Of a DNA stretch of 64,000 nt, positions 11,190 through 25,140 are shown one piece after another (position 1 is the stretch's first letter; every line of letters starts with the position of its first letter). The stretch comes from Chrysoperla carnea. Its lineage: Eukaryota; Arthropoda; Insecta; Neuroptera; Chrysopidae. Below the pieces are notes generated by a model that made no database searches, was not told where the DNA came from, and saw only the letters and a list, made by a program, of their open reading frames with translations. The stretch is from assembly GCF_905475395.1 (NCBI RefSeq), contig NC_058339.1, forward strand, positions 41,735,172 to 41,799,171, written 5' to 3'. The position numbers and the translations under genes are program-made.

Positions 11190-12840
11190 GTATTACTACG
11201 TCTAAGGTTGTAAATCAGTAGATTATGCTGACATAAGACTGTGTGAGAAAAATGTGACATAAGACTGTGTTGGAAAAAGTCCAGACCAAGTTAAACACTA
11301 ATTCTTTAAAAAAAATTTTTAGAAAAACAAATTCCGCTTGATAAAATTTTCTTTACAGGGAAATAATTGCCATTTTTTACAGAAAATTACCATTGTTGCG
11401 TACAACTTCCGTTTTAAAATAGTTCCAGTAAGGAAACGCAAACAAATTTTTTTTCTCTAGAAAAATGTATTGATGGGAACGTTGTTTTTTATATGCCACT
11501 AATGATCTATAAAACTTTAAGGCCTATTGTTATAAAATTTTCTGTTATTCAATCAAATTGAAATATTAAATTGATCACAATGTGATTCTGTATACTGTAT
11601 AATAATAAACATGACTATTATTTATAGTTTTAAAATTAGGACGAATGTTATTAATTATTTATTTATTTTTTAATAATTTAACTGACGATTTTGAATTATA
11701 AATAATTTGATTTATAATATAAATAAAATAATAAATTATTTTTAATTATTGTAAAATGTGTTCTACTCTACAGTGGTGTATTTAGATTTATTTTCTTTAG
11801 AATGTAAATACTATTATTATTAGTTTTCAGTATAAGACTGTAGATTGATATTTTTAAGATTTAAATAATCCACTAGTCTTATTGGTTACTAAGACCAAAG
11901 AAATTGGTAATTGTACCCAATAGTTCAGACTCAATCAAATTTTTCCTTAGGTTAATTTGGAATAAAATGTAGAAATATAATAACTCACTGAATACACCAC
12001 TAATCATGGAATTTTTGTTAAAAAAAAAAAAAAAATTTCAAACTAAAACCTCAACTAACAACTGCGTTGTTTTTTTACATCACTGAAAAATGCGAAATTT
12101 TGCTCAAAACTTATTCACAGTCTGTTAATTTAAGTTAATTTTTTGAACATGATAAACTCAAATAAGTGTTACTTATATACTTTTTTTTAAAAGTTTGTAA
12201 CCGAAATAATTCATTGTAATTCATAGTTTCTTGCATTTCTGTTCAAAAGATAATAATCAAAAACAATGAGGATAGGAATAGCATTTTTTCACCTAAAATA
12301 ACGGTGAAAATTATGAATTTTTGTATAGGCAATTATTTTTTTATCTAATTTAAGTATTCAACTTTACATATGGATAAGATTCATTTTCAAAATATTGCAG
12401 CAACAATTCGTCAAAGAGAGAGTACGTTTGTTGATTTTTTTAATAATTTTTGCTGATTGTTTCGTAATTATGATCCGTATATATCAAAATATTAATCGTT
12501 TCATTCGAATAATCAAGCTGAAATTTTATTAATAAACGGCTATTTTGGTTCATTGAGTCTTTCAATATGACACAAAACAATAAAAACTGAAAAGTATCGA
12601 AAATGTCTACAATAAGTTATAAGTTAAGATATTGATCGTTCACAGGTACTATTTTCACATAACACAAAAGTTAATAGTCGCCCCAAACCGGATGAAATAG
12701 GTTGTCTTGATTTCTATTACCCGAAAGTTTACTAAACAAAATTTTTGAAAGAAGTGTATTAGATATTTTGCATTAATTCCAACAGAGATTTTATATATAT
12801 ACAAATATTAATTTACAAAACCGGTAAAAAAAAAGGTGTT
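11190..12840. other. AT-rich intergenic DNA, no gene seen
   Basis: Homopolymer A/T runs (for example at 12020-12035) and low-complexity sequence. Two near-identical phrases, ACATAAGACTGTGT, lie at about 11231 and 11260. No coding or RNA feature recognised. Confidence 0.4.
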
Positions 12841-12842
12841 TC

Positions 12843-12908
12843 AGGTGCTGCGGCGTTTGAATTCAGATACCTCTCACATACGAGTGTTCTATTTGAGCTA
12901 CATACCGT
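12843..12908 (-). repeat. tRNA-like SINE head or tRNA pseudogene
   Basis: Read on the minus strand, GGTATGTAGCTCAAATAGAA resembles an A box and TCTGAATTCAAACGCC a B box at tRNA-like spacing, ending in GCAGCACC. The stem pairing is imperfect, and a poly-A-like tail lies downstream. It is more likely a SINE 5' end or decayed tRNA copy than a working tRNA. Confidence 0.45.
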
Positions 12909-12909
12909 T

Positions 12910-15900
12910 TTTTTAATGATTCGAAATTTTACTGCCATAATTCTACAATACACTTTCATCTTCGTAAAAATTTTTTTCACAATTATCTTAGACAAATTAT
13001 ACTTATTTTTATAGGATTGTAAAGAATTTCTTTGTAGGAATGAAAATAAGCATTACAAAAAATATTTTCAGTATCTTACTTGCAATTAATTGTACTATCG
13101 GAGAATATTCGATACGATCTCTTAACAAATAATTTTTTTTTACAATCAATTGCATTTTAATGACGAACCAATATGCCAAAAAAAAATCTCAATATAATAT
13201 TAGTAACCATATTGGTGTATTAAATTATTAATTTATTTCAAATTAAGTCTCTCACTTTGAAGAATGAGATATATAATAGGTTTTATATAAACTTTGTGGG
13301 TATAAAGTAAATTTTATTTAGAATTCAATATTTGTTAAAATTGAATTGTATGGTAATTTATTTATTTTTTTTGAAAATTTCATTTATATATCTTTCTGAA
13401 GTACATCATCATGAGCTATTTCGGCATTTCTTAGTTTAGGTATTTGATTTTCACAGAATTTATTTCATGACTTCACTTGTGTAAAAATCAAATACTAATC
13501 TTTGACTTAAAATTATCGTTGATACTTACCATTTTACATCACAGCCAAATGCAATTAAAATTTATTTTATACCTATAAAAATTGTTTCGTTGATCATGCT
13601 TATTAAAAATAGGGGTCCATTATATATATATATATATTTAATAGTACCTAAAATTTTCAAAAACTTTAAACCACTATATTTTTTGTAATATATTTAGGTA
13701 GAGCAAAAAATATTTGAATTTTATTATGTAAAGAAGTCGTATTGTACATATTTGCGTGACGAATTTATCTTCTGTATACAGTGTTTTAAAAGATATTAAT
13801 TTACTCAAAGTTATATGTTTTGAATGTTTTAATCACTTGGTGCTAAAAACTAATCAATAGTTCTTCTAATTTAGATCAATTTAGCCTTAACACATGTAAA
13901 ATTTGCATCATAAATCGATAGTACATCATTATATTGGCTCAGTTATAGATTAAGAAAGTAAGAATAACTGTAACCTATTTATAATAAATTGATAAGAAAC
14001 TAGGTACGTAGAAAAGTATCATCTAATGTTTAGAGAACTATAAGTTTTTGTTCATCTTCCTCTTGTAAGAATTTACGACAATTATTCTTATAAATAATGT
14101 TGTTCTGCACTTCCTTTAGAAGTCCGCCATTCATTTTTAATAAAACTACCTTGCTGTCATTAAAGTGATATTTACACCATATAACATTCAAGAAATACTG
14201 ATTTGACAGCATGAAATGTTGACAATGACATTAAATAATAATTTGATTTGAGTACTAATTAAGGATAAAAATCTGAAGTTCTTCTAGCCGAAGGCTGCTG
14301 TATTTTATACTGACGGATCTAGGAATAGAGGCTACAAAATGGTGCAAGATACTATTTTATCAAGAAATAGAAAATAATAATGGTGCTTTAATAAAATCAA
14401 GATGTACAAAACGTTTCTGTGACTGATTAATTTATGATTAATTGGCAAGCGAAAATAGAAGTATGTTTAATTTAACAATTATAAATGAACAAAAAACATA
14501 TTTGATTAGTGCTTAGTTATTTCAGTAAAAACAACTTTTAAAGCGGTGGAAAAACATTCAAATTAATTTTCATTTGTCTCACACTAGAAATCATTCTTTG
14601 AAAAAAGCGTTTTCAATATACATAACATAATATCTGTTAATACCCTGTTTACGATTAATAAATTCGCTGTAGATATAATTTTTTAGTGAAAATAGATAGA
14701 TGTACAGTCATAAATAAAATTTAACTCAATTGTTTAACACAAACTTAATAATCTGTCGCTTAAAAGGTGTGCGTATGTTTAATAAATGCCATACAGAATA
14801 GAAAATTTTCACCTTTTTTTTTTAATTTGAATCTAGATCATATAAAGACCAAAATAAAAAATTTGTAGCTATTTTGACCAAGACATGTTTTCCATAATAC
14901 TTTAAAATTTGTAATCAGCAACATCAAAAACATTACGAATACTATTTCTAGCAAAAAATAATTTCGGTTGTATAATTCATTGATATTTTTGCTGATTTAT
15001 TCAAATATTTGCTGATATTGTGACGCTACTTAGGATTCGAACTTTTTAACATCTTCCTTGTAATCACCGACCTCATACATGTTAAATTCGCCACATAACA
15101 ACAATTTACAAATATACTTTTATCATGTTGTTAAAAAACAACCTCTTTCCAAATTATTTTATGTTCTAAATATCATAACAAATAAAATGGCATATTGTAT
15201 TATTCAATTGATCTTGTTTCGAAACAACAATGAATTATAATTTAAACGAAAAAGTCTATTGCATAATTCACGAATGCTAGAATTAATGTTTTGATTAAAT
15301 TAGCTAAAAATAATTTATAAATTAAATCTATATGAATTCATTGAAAATTTGTTTTGTTTAAATTTTCATCTCGATATCTGATTGACCTCTGCTATTTATA
15401 TTTATTAATAAATATTTAAAAAAAAATGTAAAAATTCTCTGTTCAGCATGTTAACATTTATAACATTCCGAAATTATCTTGAAGTAAACGAGCACCAAAT
15501 TAAAGCAATTTTACATTAAAACTAATATACATATTAATAAATTACGTTCAAAAGTACAGCGTAAATCTGATTAAATCACAATTATTGTTTATAACTTTCA
15601 ATTATAATAAATTTTTATGTTTAATAAAAAAAAGAAAATATAAAATTTGCAAAAAAAATTTAAAAAAATACTTGTCCATTGTACCTATTTATCAACAAAC
15701 AAAAATTTAACAAAAAAAAAAATAAATAGTTTAATTAATATCGAAATACTACTTATATAGATAGAAAAAACTAATTACTTATTTAATCAAAAAGAAGAAA
15801 AAGAAGTATTCATTATTTAATTTTGAATAAATCAAAAATTTGCTGTTATTTGTGATAAAATGAATGATTGCTTTTTATACGTATCCTTATAATTCATATA

Positions 15901-18530
15901 CAAAATACTAATAACAAAAAAAATATGATAAGTAAATTATTTTAAATTTAAAAAGGTATTCTAAGTCATTTCTGGATTATTTTTAATTCACGAGAAACAA
16001 AATAAAAATTATTATAAATGTCAAAATAAAAATAATAATGGATAATTATAGAATAAATGAATTGTATTGAATAAGTGTGAGATTGATGATTTGTTAACAC
16101 AATTTAAAAAAACCCAATATAATTTTAGAACTGTAAAGAATTTTCTAATATTTGAAATGTTTTCCAAGATGACGGTAAAATTGCCATTTAAATAAAGCTG
16201 CGTTTTCAACCAGAGTAGACCGGAAAACACGCGGAATGCTTTCTTTAACACTTGTGCGTTTTTAGAAATATATTCCTTCAAATATGATTGCTTTCATAAC
16301 TAATTATTTGTGTGTTAGAAATAACGCACGTTTCATTAGTTCACGAAAATTATCAGACGTTAAAAATGAATATTGTATACTAGAAGTTGAGTACGATGGA
16401 TCTTCGGATTTGATTTTATAATTCGATTACGTCTTATCGTTAAATTTTTACTTTAATGTGTGAGAGTCTTTAGCATATATTGGTAGCATTGCGTTGGTTT
16501 CTTTTAATTACATTTTGCAACTTAAACAGCTGTATTTTCTAAAATATATTTCGGAAATTCATGTTAAACGTATATTGCAACAATCGTTGTAAAATTCGTT
16601 GTATTAAACATCAGGTACGTCCCCAAATGCATGTTCCAAATGCACGGACGTAGAAATTGGCCGCCGCTAAGCAGTTTCAAAAATTGTCGCTCTCCCATTT
16701 CCTTCAATGATAAAATAAGTTAGGTAAAATAATTTAATTTATTCAACAAACACGTTATGTATAAGATTGGTTTTTGTGGAAAATTTTTCGTTTTGATTTA
16801 CATCACAATCTAAGACATGATCCAATCTGGCTCAATCGTTTTCGCGGACAAGAGATATATAATCAAACATTACTAAATAATTTCAAATTTTAAATTTATG
16901 TACCAAAAATCTCACACTTTACAATATTTAAACTTTAAAAAGTACTTAAATATAGATCTATGTCTGATAAACCACGTTTCAGGAATTATAGAAAACGACG
17001 CAACTTGCGACAAAATTTACATAACTAAACAAAATGGGATCAGATTATTTTATTTTTAAACAAAGAAAACAATGTGTGCTTGAAATATTATTATTATTAT
17101 TATTTCTTAAGTGTTATTTAAAATTAATAATTATTGTTAAATGTCTCTTGGAAACCACAAAAATGTAAAAATAACTTGCAAAATAATAACAATATTGTTG
17201 ATTTTTCAGTATGTGCCAATTTACTTAATCTCAAATAAAATACACAAAAATTTATAAATTGTTTTATCTTTTCTTTATGTAAAATTCTAAACTCCTCTAC
17301 CGGGTAACTCTATTTCGGGTGAAATGATTTTTATACTTTTTATCCGATCATCTTTCTGTTAGAATAATAATAAAATTCTTGAATTTTAAGGTTATAGCGC
17401 AATCAATTATCCGGACCCTGTTGCAAAGAACGTTCTAACTAAATTAAATAGTAAATTTATAACAGAATGATGGATAATAAGCGACAAACTGTTCAATGAT
17501 TTGATTTCATATAGTTCACCATAGCAAAAAGGCTTGTTTATTATAAACAGATGTTTTTTGTAGGTAAAGAAGATGATTTGAATAATTAAAGAGGTTAGAG
17601 AATTTTTGAAAATGGAATTAGTTAATATGGAATCAGTTAATTAAATATTTTCGACTTAACAAAATTTTGTTATTGGTTTATATTTTGACAGTAATTTGGC
17701 TAATTGGTTGAAAATGCTTGCGGTAATAAACTATTTACCCATGCAAAATGAGTTGGTGTGTTCTTATCTATTGGGCATAGATAAATTAGCATAATATAAG
17801 CCAAATCCTTGAAGTTACTTATCTCAGATAGTAATAAACTTTGGATCACATTTATAGAACTATTGGACCATCATCTTCTCACATAAACTATAAAATAAGA
17901 ATGTCTTAACGCCATTGTGCTATTAGTATGAGTGGATCTTTGGGTTTGATTAGCAAGCTTTAACGTATAGACGTAAATGAAATCTATGCATAATATAGAA
18001 ATAGTCATAAGCTGGATGTTAGTAGCATTCTTCCTGTACCTTTTTAGCACTCGTTATTTCACGTTTCTGTTTTTGTAGAAACCCAGTGTGGTCTAGCACA
18101 TGCGGTTAACTCACTACGGGACTACTGATATCGATTAATGGTTGAAAAGTAAAATTGGTTAGCTACTATTTCAGAAGCTAATTTCAAAACTGTTGAATAC
18201 GCATGAGAATGACTACAATTGGCTAGTTCATACGCAGTTTCCAAATTTTAATAGCACACACTGCTATTTCGACGCTGAAGAGACGTATAGCGATTGTACA
18301 TTTTATCTCCAGATAGAAGTATCACTAGGAGCTAATTGGGTTACTCATTCACTAAAAATCATCCTTCGCCTAAAATCAGCTGTTGCTCCATGCTTCAGCT
18401 TGTTTTTTGACGACCGGATCTTTATTGTCCTGGGAAAATAATTAAAATAGAATTAGAATTTTCCTCTAATAACTTGATTACTGGTAAGTAATTCATGCTA
18501 ATGTTGAACACATTAATGTGTACATGATCA
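12910..18530. other. long AT-rich gene-poor stretch
   Basis: Contains an AT microsatellite at 13619-13638 and many A/T runs. A small imperfect palindrome at 16613-16655 pairs TACGTCC with GGACGTA around two CCAAATGCA-like motifs. No exon with both a coding signature and splice sites was found. Confidence 0.4.
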
Positions 18531-18537
18531 CGAGGAA

Positions 18538-18718
18538 TGCAAAAATATTGGAAAATGGCAACTGGGTGTGAACGTTGATAAATCAAAGATAATGATTGTG
18601 AGCAACAGTTGTAAGGTATCTGCATATGAGCAATGGATGTATGGGTACAGAATGATTGATGATGTAAACAAATTTTAAATATCAAGGAGTTAAATTATCC
18701 TATAATGGGAATTGTTAG
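18538..18718 (+). pseudogene. LINE reverse transcriptase remnant
   Basis: The reading CKNIGKWQLGVNVDKSKIMI resembles the segment after the reverse-transcriptase active site of non-LTR retrotransposons (C..W.L.VN..KSK.M). It is followed, after a one-base insertion at about 18674, by FKYQGVKLSYNG, which fits the family's FKYLGV.LS..G motif. A stop follows at 18716. The YADD active-site box was not found upstream. The copy is broken and short. Confidence 0.55.
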
Positions 18719-18719
18719 G

Positions 18720-21700
18720 TGACCATATCGAATGGCTCTGTATATACGAAGACGTCTATACTTTTAAAACTTTGTTGTTAAAATAATACTGAATATGTCC
18801 AATGCCTTAGTTTTATCGACCTTCAGATTACATTCTGTCATTTCATTATTTTTGTTAAAATTTCGCTCTTTTATGAAAAATTTATTTTGTCAGTTTTAAT
18901 TTGCAAATTGTTGACAATAGATACAAAGCCTTAGTCGAATTTAATCAATCATAAAATTCATATGCGACAGTCGTTAGATATACTTATCGATTTTGTATTA
19001 CACTTTTTTAAAATTATAACAAAGAAATATTGGAATTGTAATAATATAGCGTGTCAAGTATCATAATATATGGATGTTTTAATCAATAATTTAGATGATA
19101 AAATGGGTTGTTAACCTTTTTTTTATTAAACGCCTGTTAACTTGTATGAATGCCAGAACTGATCAAATTTTAAAATGTTACTTTGCTATATTTTAATATT
19201 CCAAAGAGATGGTCAAAGTAATGAGAAAATAACCGATTATGTTGAACAATAATCCGTGTATAGTCGATGGCATATAAGTAGTTAAAAAAAACTTAAAAAA
19301 ATGTATAAATCTAATTTTGAATTATGCTCCGAGATTAGTCGAGATTGAAAGTAATGTTGGTAGAATATTTCTTCCTGTATTTACTTACTACACAGCTGGT
19401 TAGGGCAATAAGGGGTAGCTCTGTCCATTATCTTTTCTCTATGTCTAAAATAGATCTACGTATAAATCACCTATAGCCACCGTGTGGTTAACCTAAATGC
19501 ACTTCGTAGATTTAAACTGCAACATGTGTAAATTGACAAGAAATTGACTGATCATGTCATGTTTAAGAAATCGTATTATTTTTTTGAGTGCTATCAAACC
19601 AAAATGGCACTGCAAAAGAGATATTGTGTGTGCTCTCATATCTACACTCTATTTTGCTCAGTGCCACTTTATTTTGATGGAACTATTTTTTTTGCTTGGC
19701 TCCGGTTAATATAAATCAACCGTCATATTAGGTATGTAGACGGACTTTGTTGGCCAAGGACTTCTGAAACATGCTAGGTATATAAAAAGGTCGTCATATC
19801 AAAATGGGAATAGCGTGACCTAACATTGTTGTTTATTTAATTAATTATAATTAATGTGTTAAATATCAGTTTTAGTCAAGTTAACATGAAGTTCTATGTA
19901 CTATGCTCTTCTACACTTCCACTTTCTTCTGTACTGCTATAATTAATAGGGAAGTTCTTGAATTAGGTAGGTATGGGTACATTTTTCCTTTCTGCTTTTG
20001 GTCGTTTCTTTTTAGGGTATCTTACCTTATGAAAGCAATAGAAAAATAAGTAGAGTAGTTAAACCTCTATTTAAGAATTAAAAAAACGAAATAAAAACCG
20101 TTTTCTTTTGCGCTTTTAAATGCATAAAAATATGCCCAAAAGGTGTTGAAAAATTTAATTACAAATAAATGAAACAAAACTTTATAAGGAAGATTAAGTT
20201 ACATGTAATGCACATGTAGAGAAGCAGTTCAAAAATCCTGCACCAACCATTTTTATTTCTCTTTTGAAGAAAAGTTAAAAGTTTCATTTTTATGTATGGC
20301 AGTTGAGCGATAACGGTTTCTGTAGTTATCTTTCAATCAGAGGTGGGATATTAAAATTTAGAATTATTTCTAAATCCATCCACTTTATCTGTAAATCAGT
20401 AATATAAAGTGTTAAAAATCCTTCCAGAAATTGCCAATGTAGTATCTATTGATAAACAAGTGGGATACAATCTATCGAACTTACTACAAGTATTTAAAGC
20501 CTTTTACAAGGAATTATACTTTTTCTTGTTCAAGATATTTGCCAGTCTAAAACCACTATAATTTGCAGAGTACTACTGTAATTAATTATTATAATTAGTA
20601 GTTCGATACGTACATAATATGAAAAATTATTTGTGACATCTGTAAAACTGCAATTTAGTTTCACATTCATTTAATATTTATAACTATTTTTTTTTCAAAA
20701 GCGGTTTGAATTCTGCAATTCAGAAAATCTATACCCTTAAAGGGCCTGTAAAATTATTTTTTACTATCAATTTTCTCGATTTCGTGACCATACATCAAGG
20801 CCGTAACGAGGGTACATAGCGCCGGTGGCAAGTATTTAGGTTCGAAATTAAGCACTTAAGTGATAGCTAGCGAAAAATTGTTATCACATGCTGAAAAGAA
20901 TGACCCAAAATTAGTGAGTTTCAAAAAAACTTCCAATGAGATTGGACCAAATTTGCCTGTATTATCAAAAAAATCGAATTTATTAACTTTATGACGTCAT
21001 CAGAATCCAAAAATTAATTTTGCTCTATCACATCCAAATTTTATCCAATTTTGGTAAACCAAGTATGTAATCCTACTAAGTTTGGGTCATACTTTTCAAA
21101 TTTGTGATCAAAATTAACCTTGCTTTAATAGGTTTCCAGAATGTGAAATCCTGGTTCCGGAATTCAGCACAGAATCTATCATTCTTTAAAATGTCGTGAA
21201 AAACTCATTTATTACAAATTTATATATTTTTATTTAACATTTTAATACTTAGAAGCTAAAAGTCTGCGGGAATAACATACTCTCGAAATATGTTAAGTCG
21301 AAATATTTAAATAAACATTGTATGAATAACTCTTTGCCTAACAAATGGAAATAAACACAAAACAATTACTTTACCTACATAAATCAATTTGGAAAAATTA
21401 TATCGAATATAAATATCAGAAGCTTACGAATAATGGAAAGAAAGTATTCGATTATAAATAAATAATAGAATTGATTTACGTAAATTTTATCTACCCATCT
21501 TTAGGTGAACTCTTCATAACAGTAGTAATAGAGTTATAATTTATTTTAAGTAAATATTATATACTGTTGACATTATTATATAAAGGTTGGCGCAAAAGTC
21601 ACGCATATGAAAGAAGTATGATATTTTGAAAACTCTGTAAATAAAAAATCTATTATTCTTTTCAAATTAATTTTTACCTTCTTAAAATATATAAAAGTCC

Positions 21701-22875
21701 ATTTAATAAAATGACATAAAATTGTAGATATTTTCAAATTTCTAGATTTCGTAAAATAGCATTCAAGAAAAAGTGTGATTGAGCTTAAACATATTTCCAA
21801 TAAGGTAACGTCCCTTTAGGTGGACATATTCTTCTAGATCTAGGCGACCAAGTTATCCAATCCATTACGGAAGATTTGAACCATCTATTTTAAATTCCGT
21901 TTCTTCAATTGTTGGTGGCCGGTTATCCTGTTACAGTTTTTCTTTCTCTTGATACTCTTATTTTCATATAAACACCCTAAAATAAATTGTTAGATCTGTG
22001 TATTTTATAATTGTTACTTAATTAACTTTAAGTAACAAGTTAGTTAATTAATTGTACAGTTCATTCCTTAATTAATCACAATCATACCTTATAAAGTTAA
22101 TTAATTATACACTTCATTCCTTAATTCGGTATGCTTAAAATCGGAATAAGTGTCTGCAGGTAGGAAGCTGACATCCATCCTTGTAAAAAAATCCTTAACG
22201 ACTCCTGGTTGGAGAGTTGATAATTATTGATAGAAATGCTGTTTTGTCTACCATGGGCTGGGAAATTCCGCATTTTCGAGATACTTGATTGTCGGCTATT
22301 GAAAGGCTATAATTGATTGTCACCTAGTCAAAATTTTTGGTAATCTCTTAACATGGTATTATCGAGTACTAAATAAACCTATAAGAACGTGGTCAGACAA
22401 AAAAAATGTTAACTCTTTTTTGGGGTAAAAAATAGGTAATGAGAAGCGTGATGCTGGAAGAGGATAAAATTAAAATTTTTGTCTGAACATGTGGTATTGC
22501 GCCTCAAATTCTGTTGAGCTTAGTTACGGCTGCTCCAGGATATTAACGTTAAACGATTGAATTAATTATGCTTTTAATATTTTGTGTCTTAAATACTAAA
22601 TTATATTATTATCATCTTAAAAAATCGATCATTAATCTTTAAACGCGTCTAATAGCCTAATCATTTAAATCCATTTTTACACACGGATACAGTATGATCT
22701 TGAATAAAAATTATAGTATACCATCATACATTATTTAAGTGGATAATATATTCCACTAATATATTTAAGTGGATAATGAAGAAAAAAAATTCGTTATTGT
22801 TTTTATTTCTAATATAATATAATAAATACTACCACTAATATAAAACATTGTATGTATATATGTATAATGTATTCA
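18720..22875. other. AT-rich gene-poor DNA
   Basis: Features seen are weak: a less AT-rich block at 20790-21180 (TTATGACGTCATCAGAATCC) of repeat-like character, a short local duplication at 22020-22130 (TTAATTAATT...TTCATTCCTTAATT), and an inverted pair ACGTGGTCAGACAAAAA / TTTTTGTCTGAACATGTGG at about 22389-22491. No gene was recognised. Confidence 0.4.
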
Positions 22876-23139
22876 ATATCAAATGACGTGTATTTTCAGT
22901 CATTCATTTCATCATAGATGTGCGTTCGTTCATCACACACACACAGTACAATACATATATGTATAACAAGTTGCTAGTCTTAATTTAAATTTATTAATAT
23001 TTGTTGTGTTTTCATTTCTTTATTATTATGTTTATTTTGGTTTTCTGATTGTTATTTTTATACTAACAATAAAAAGATATTGTTATTTTTCAAATATTAT
23101 TGTCATTTGATTTAATTGTTGTTTATTCAAAATATCAAG
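22876..23139 (+). promoter_or_regulatory. putative core promoter and non-coding first exon of the stomatin-like gene
   Basis: TTTTCAGTCATT carries the arthropod initiator TCAGT, with a possible +1 at 22898. A CRE-like TGACGTG lies just upstream at about 22884. A GCGTTCG motif sits near +25 to +31, where a downstream promoter element would be expected. The stretch then runs to a strong donor, ATCAAG|GTAAGT (exon end 23139). It contains only short upstream ORFs, which fits an untranslated exon. The next exon-like acceptor on this strand is at 30022. The link between the two is an inference; only transcript data can prove it. Confidence 0.25.
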
Positions 23140-24336
23140 GTAAGTTAAAAAAATTATTTTATTTTTTGTTAATTTGGTGTTAAAATAATTTTTTTTATGG
23201 CTTCAGTGAAGTTGATGTAGGAGGTTTAACGCTTTAATCACACGAGTGAACGCTTTAGTCAACACTAATGTGTGTTTTAGCAGTACATAGTTTTAAAAAG
23301 AGCACTTATGTGAAATTCACATGGGCGTGAATTGCACGCATGTATGTGTAAACGAATGCTAAGGGGTACTCAAAAAATTTTCCGAGTTCACCAAATGATT
23401 TACTGTGTCTATCACCAACCAATTACTTGTTAATAAAATATACCTTTTTCCACATGTTTCATGCTTCAACACGATATCTGAAAATGGGCAGGAACAATTA
23501 CTTGAAATTTGAGCATGTTCTTGAAATTTTATCAAGAAATTAGAGAAAAATTCAATGACAATAAACTTTTCTTTTTCAAAATTAGTCGGGTACTTTTTTT
23601 TTTTAGTTTTCAATAATTTATTAAGGTTTTAACTTTAATTTAATTAATAATAAAAATCCGTTGCGAAATAAGATTTAAGCATACATAGGGACAGATAGTG
23701 GGAAGCGACTTTGCTTTACACTACGTAGTGATATACGCCATGGTGTCGTTACAATAATACAACTAAGAGAAGATAATTAGATTTTCATCAAACATAGTTA
23801 AAAAACTTTAAATAAATAAAAAAATGTACAAAAATTGCAAACTAATTTGGAAGCTTTGGATGCCACAGACAATTCGACATAATAATTATATTGTTATTTT
23901 GACGGAGATAAATAATGACAATGAGTTGCTTTTAAAAATATTAAAAAACTAATCTATATAAAATTTTTATAAATGATGCTATTTAATATTGTAGTATATA
24001 CATAATTAATTTAGGTAATAATCATGTTCCATACCTGAATATTAATCAAGAACATAAGTGAAAAGAGTAAAATAAATACACAGTCGCCTTATGACTAAGC
24101 CATGGTTGATGTATCTACACTATAGTATGTGCTAAACCAGTGATAACCAAAGTGGTCCATATAAGCATCCAGGGATCCACTATGACATACACGGAGTCCA
24201 TGGGTGCGAAAAGCAGATTGGGGAGGGGGGTCTATGAGATGTAAACGGAGGTCCGCGATAGTCCATTTATTTTAAGCAGGTTGCTACTGTAATTTTTATT
24301 AGACTTAATTAAACCATATACGTTTATGCATTAACT
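23140..24336. other. putative first intron, left part
   Basis: If the UTR exon at 22.9 kb is real, this is intronic. It holds a MITE-like phrase (GGGACAGATAGTGGGAAGCG, about 23690) and a G-rich patch (GGGGAGGGGGGTC, about 24220). No coding exon was found. Confidence 0.35.
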
Positions 24337-24363
24337 TTTATTTATTTATTTATTTATTTATTT
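24337..24363 (+). repeat. TTTA microsatellite
   Basis: About seven consecutive TTTA units. Confidence 0.9.
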
Positions 24364-24604
24364 GACGTGCTTTACTTGGCTGAATAATCCATACATTGGA
24401 TCTTATAAAATATAACAAATTTTTCTTTTTGATACTTGTTGCTTGCAAATTATAAAAATAAGTTAAATAAAATATTCTTGAAGCTTAAAATAAAATTCTA
24501 AAATTATAAAACAACAATAATTATAAAACACAAATAACTGCACCAATAAGCAAAAAAACATTTGAAGCAGTAAGGTACTGATGTCAAGACTACAACACTC
24601 CTTT

Positions 24605-25140
24605 TTATACATATGTTCGCTTTCCCGATAATCTCAGTGATCTGTTAATTAATATTTCTTGCAAAAAGTTACTCACATTCACAATCATTTGCTCATCCTT
24701 AACATTTAAAATATTTTCCAAACTCGTTAGACCTTCTCTGCTAAGTTTGCGTCTCATATTTTCATCTACTCCAGGACAATCACATATTCTGTGGTAACCA
24801 GATTCACATTCTCCGGCGCACAATGGACACATCATTTGGTTATCTAATATTTTTTTTATTTTCCCACACGTATCTTCCTAATCTGAAATTAGCCAATATT
24901 CTTCTTGTCATTTTCTGTGCTATGGCTAGATAGAGTGACCGTATTCAAACCAATTTTATTGAAAACGTCCAAAGAAGGCATATATTGTTATGGAACATCC
25001 TACTTCTATACCAATCATTTAATACGTTCTTAATGTGAGCTTTTTTCCAATCATAGGAAACATTCTGATCATTTATTTTGTTTTCATCCATTCCAAAATC
25101 TCAAACTAGCTCTAGTATATTGTCGTTCAGCCCTATATCG
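24605..25140 (-). pseudogene. non-LTR retrotransposon ORF, C-terminal remnant
   Basis: On the minus strand, 24605-24835 encodes CPLCAGECESGYHRICDCPG, a C..C...E...H...C pattern typical of the C-terminal zinc-knuckle region of insect non-LTR retrotransposon polyproteins. Upstream in another frame, RRILANFRLGRYVWENKK and WKKAHIKNVLNDWYRSRMFH continue the match in kind. The frames are separated by a length change in an A run (about 24852) and by stops. It is dead and sits in an intron or intergenic DNA of the stomatin-like locus. Confidence 0.55.

Noticed and set aside
18193-18441. 82-aa plus-strand ORF just before the LINE remnant
   Set aside because: Different frame from the reverse-transcriptase reading and no motif.
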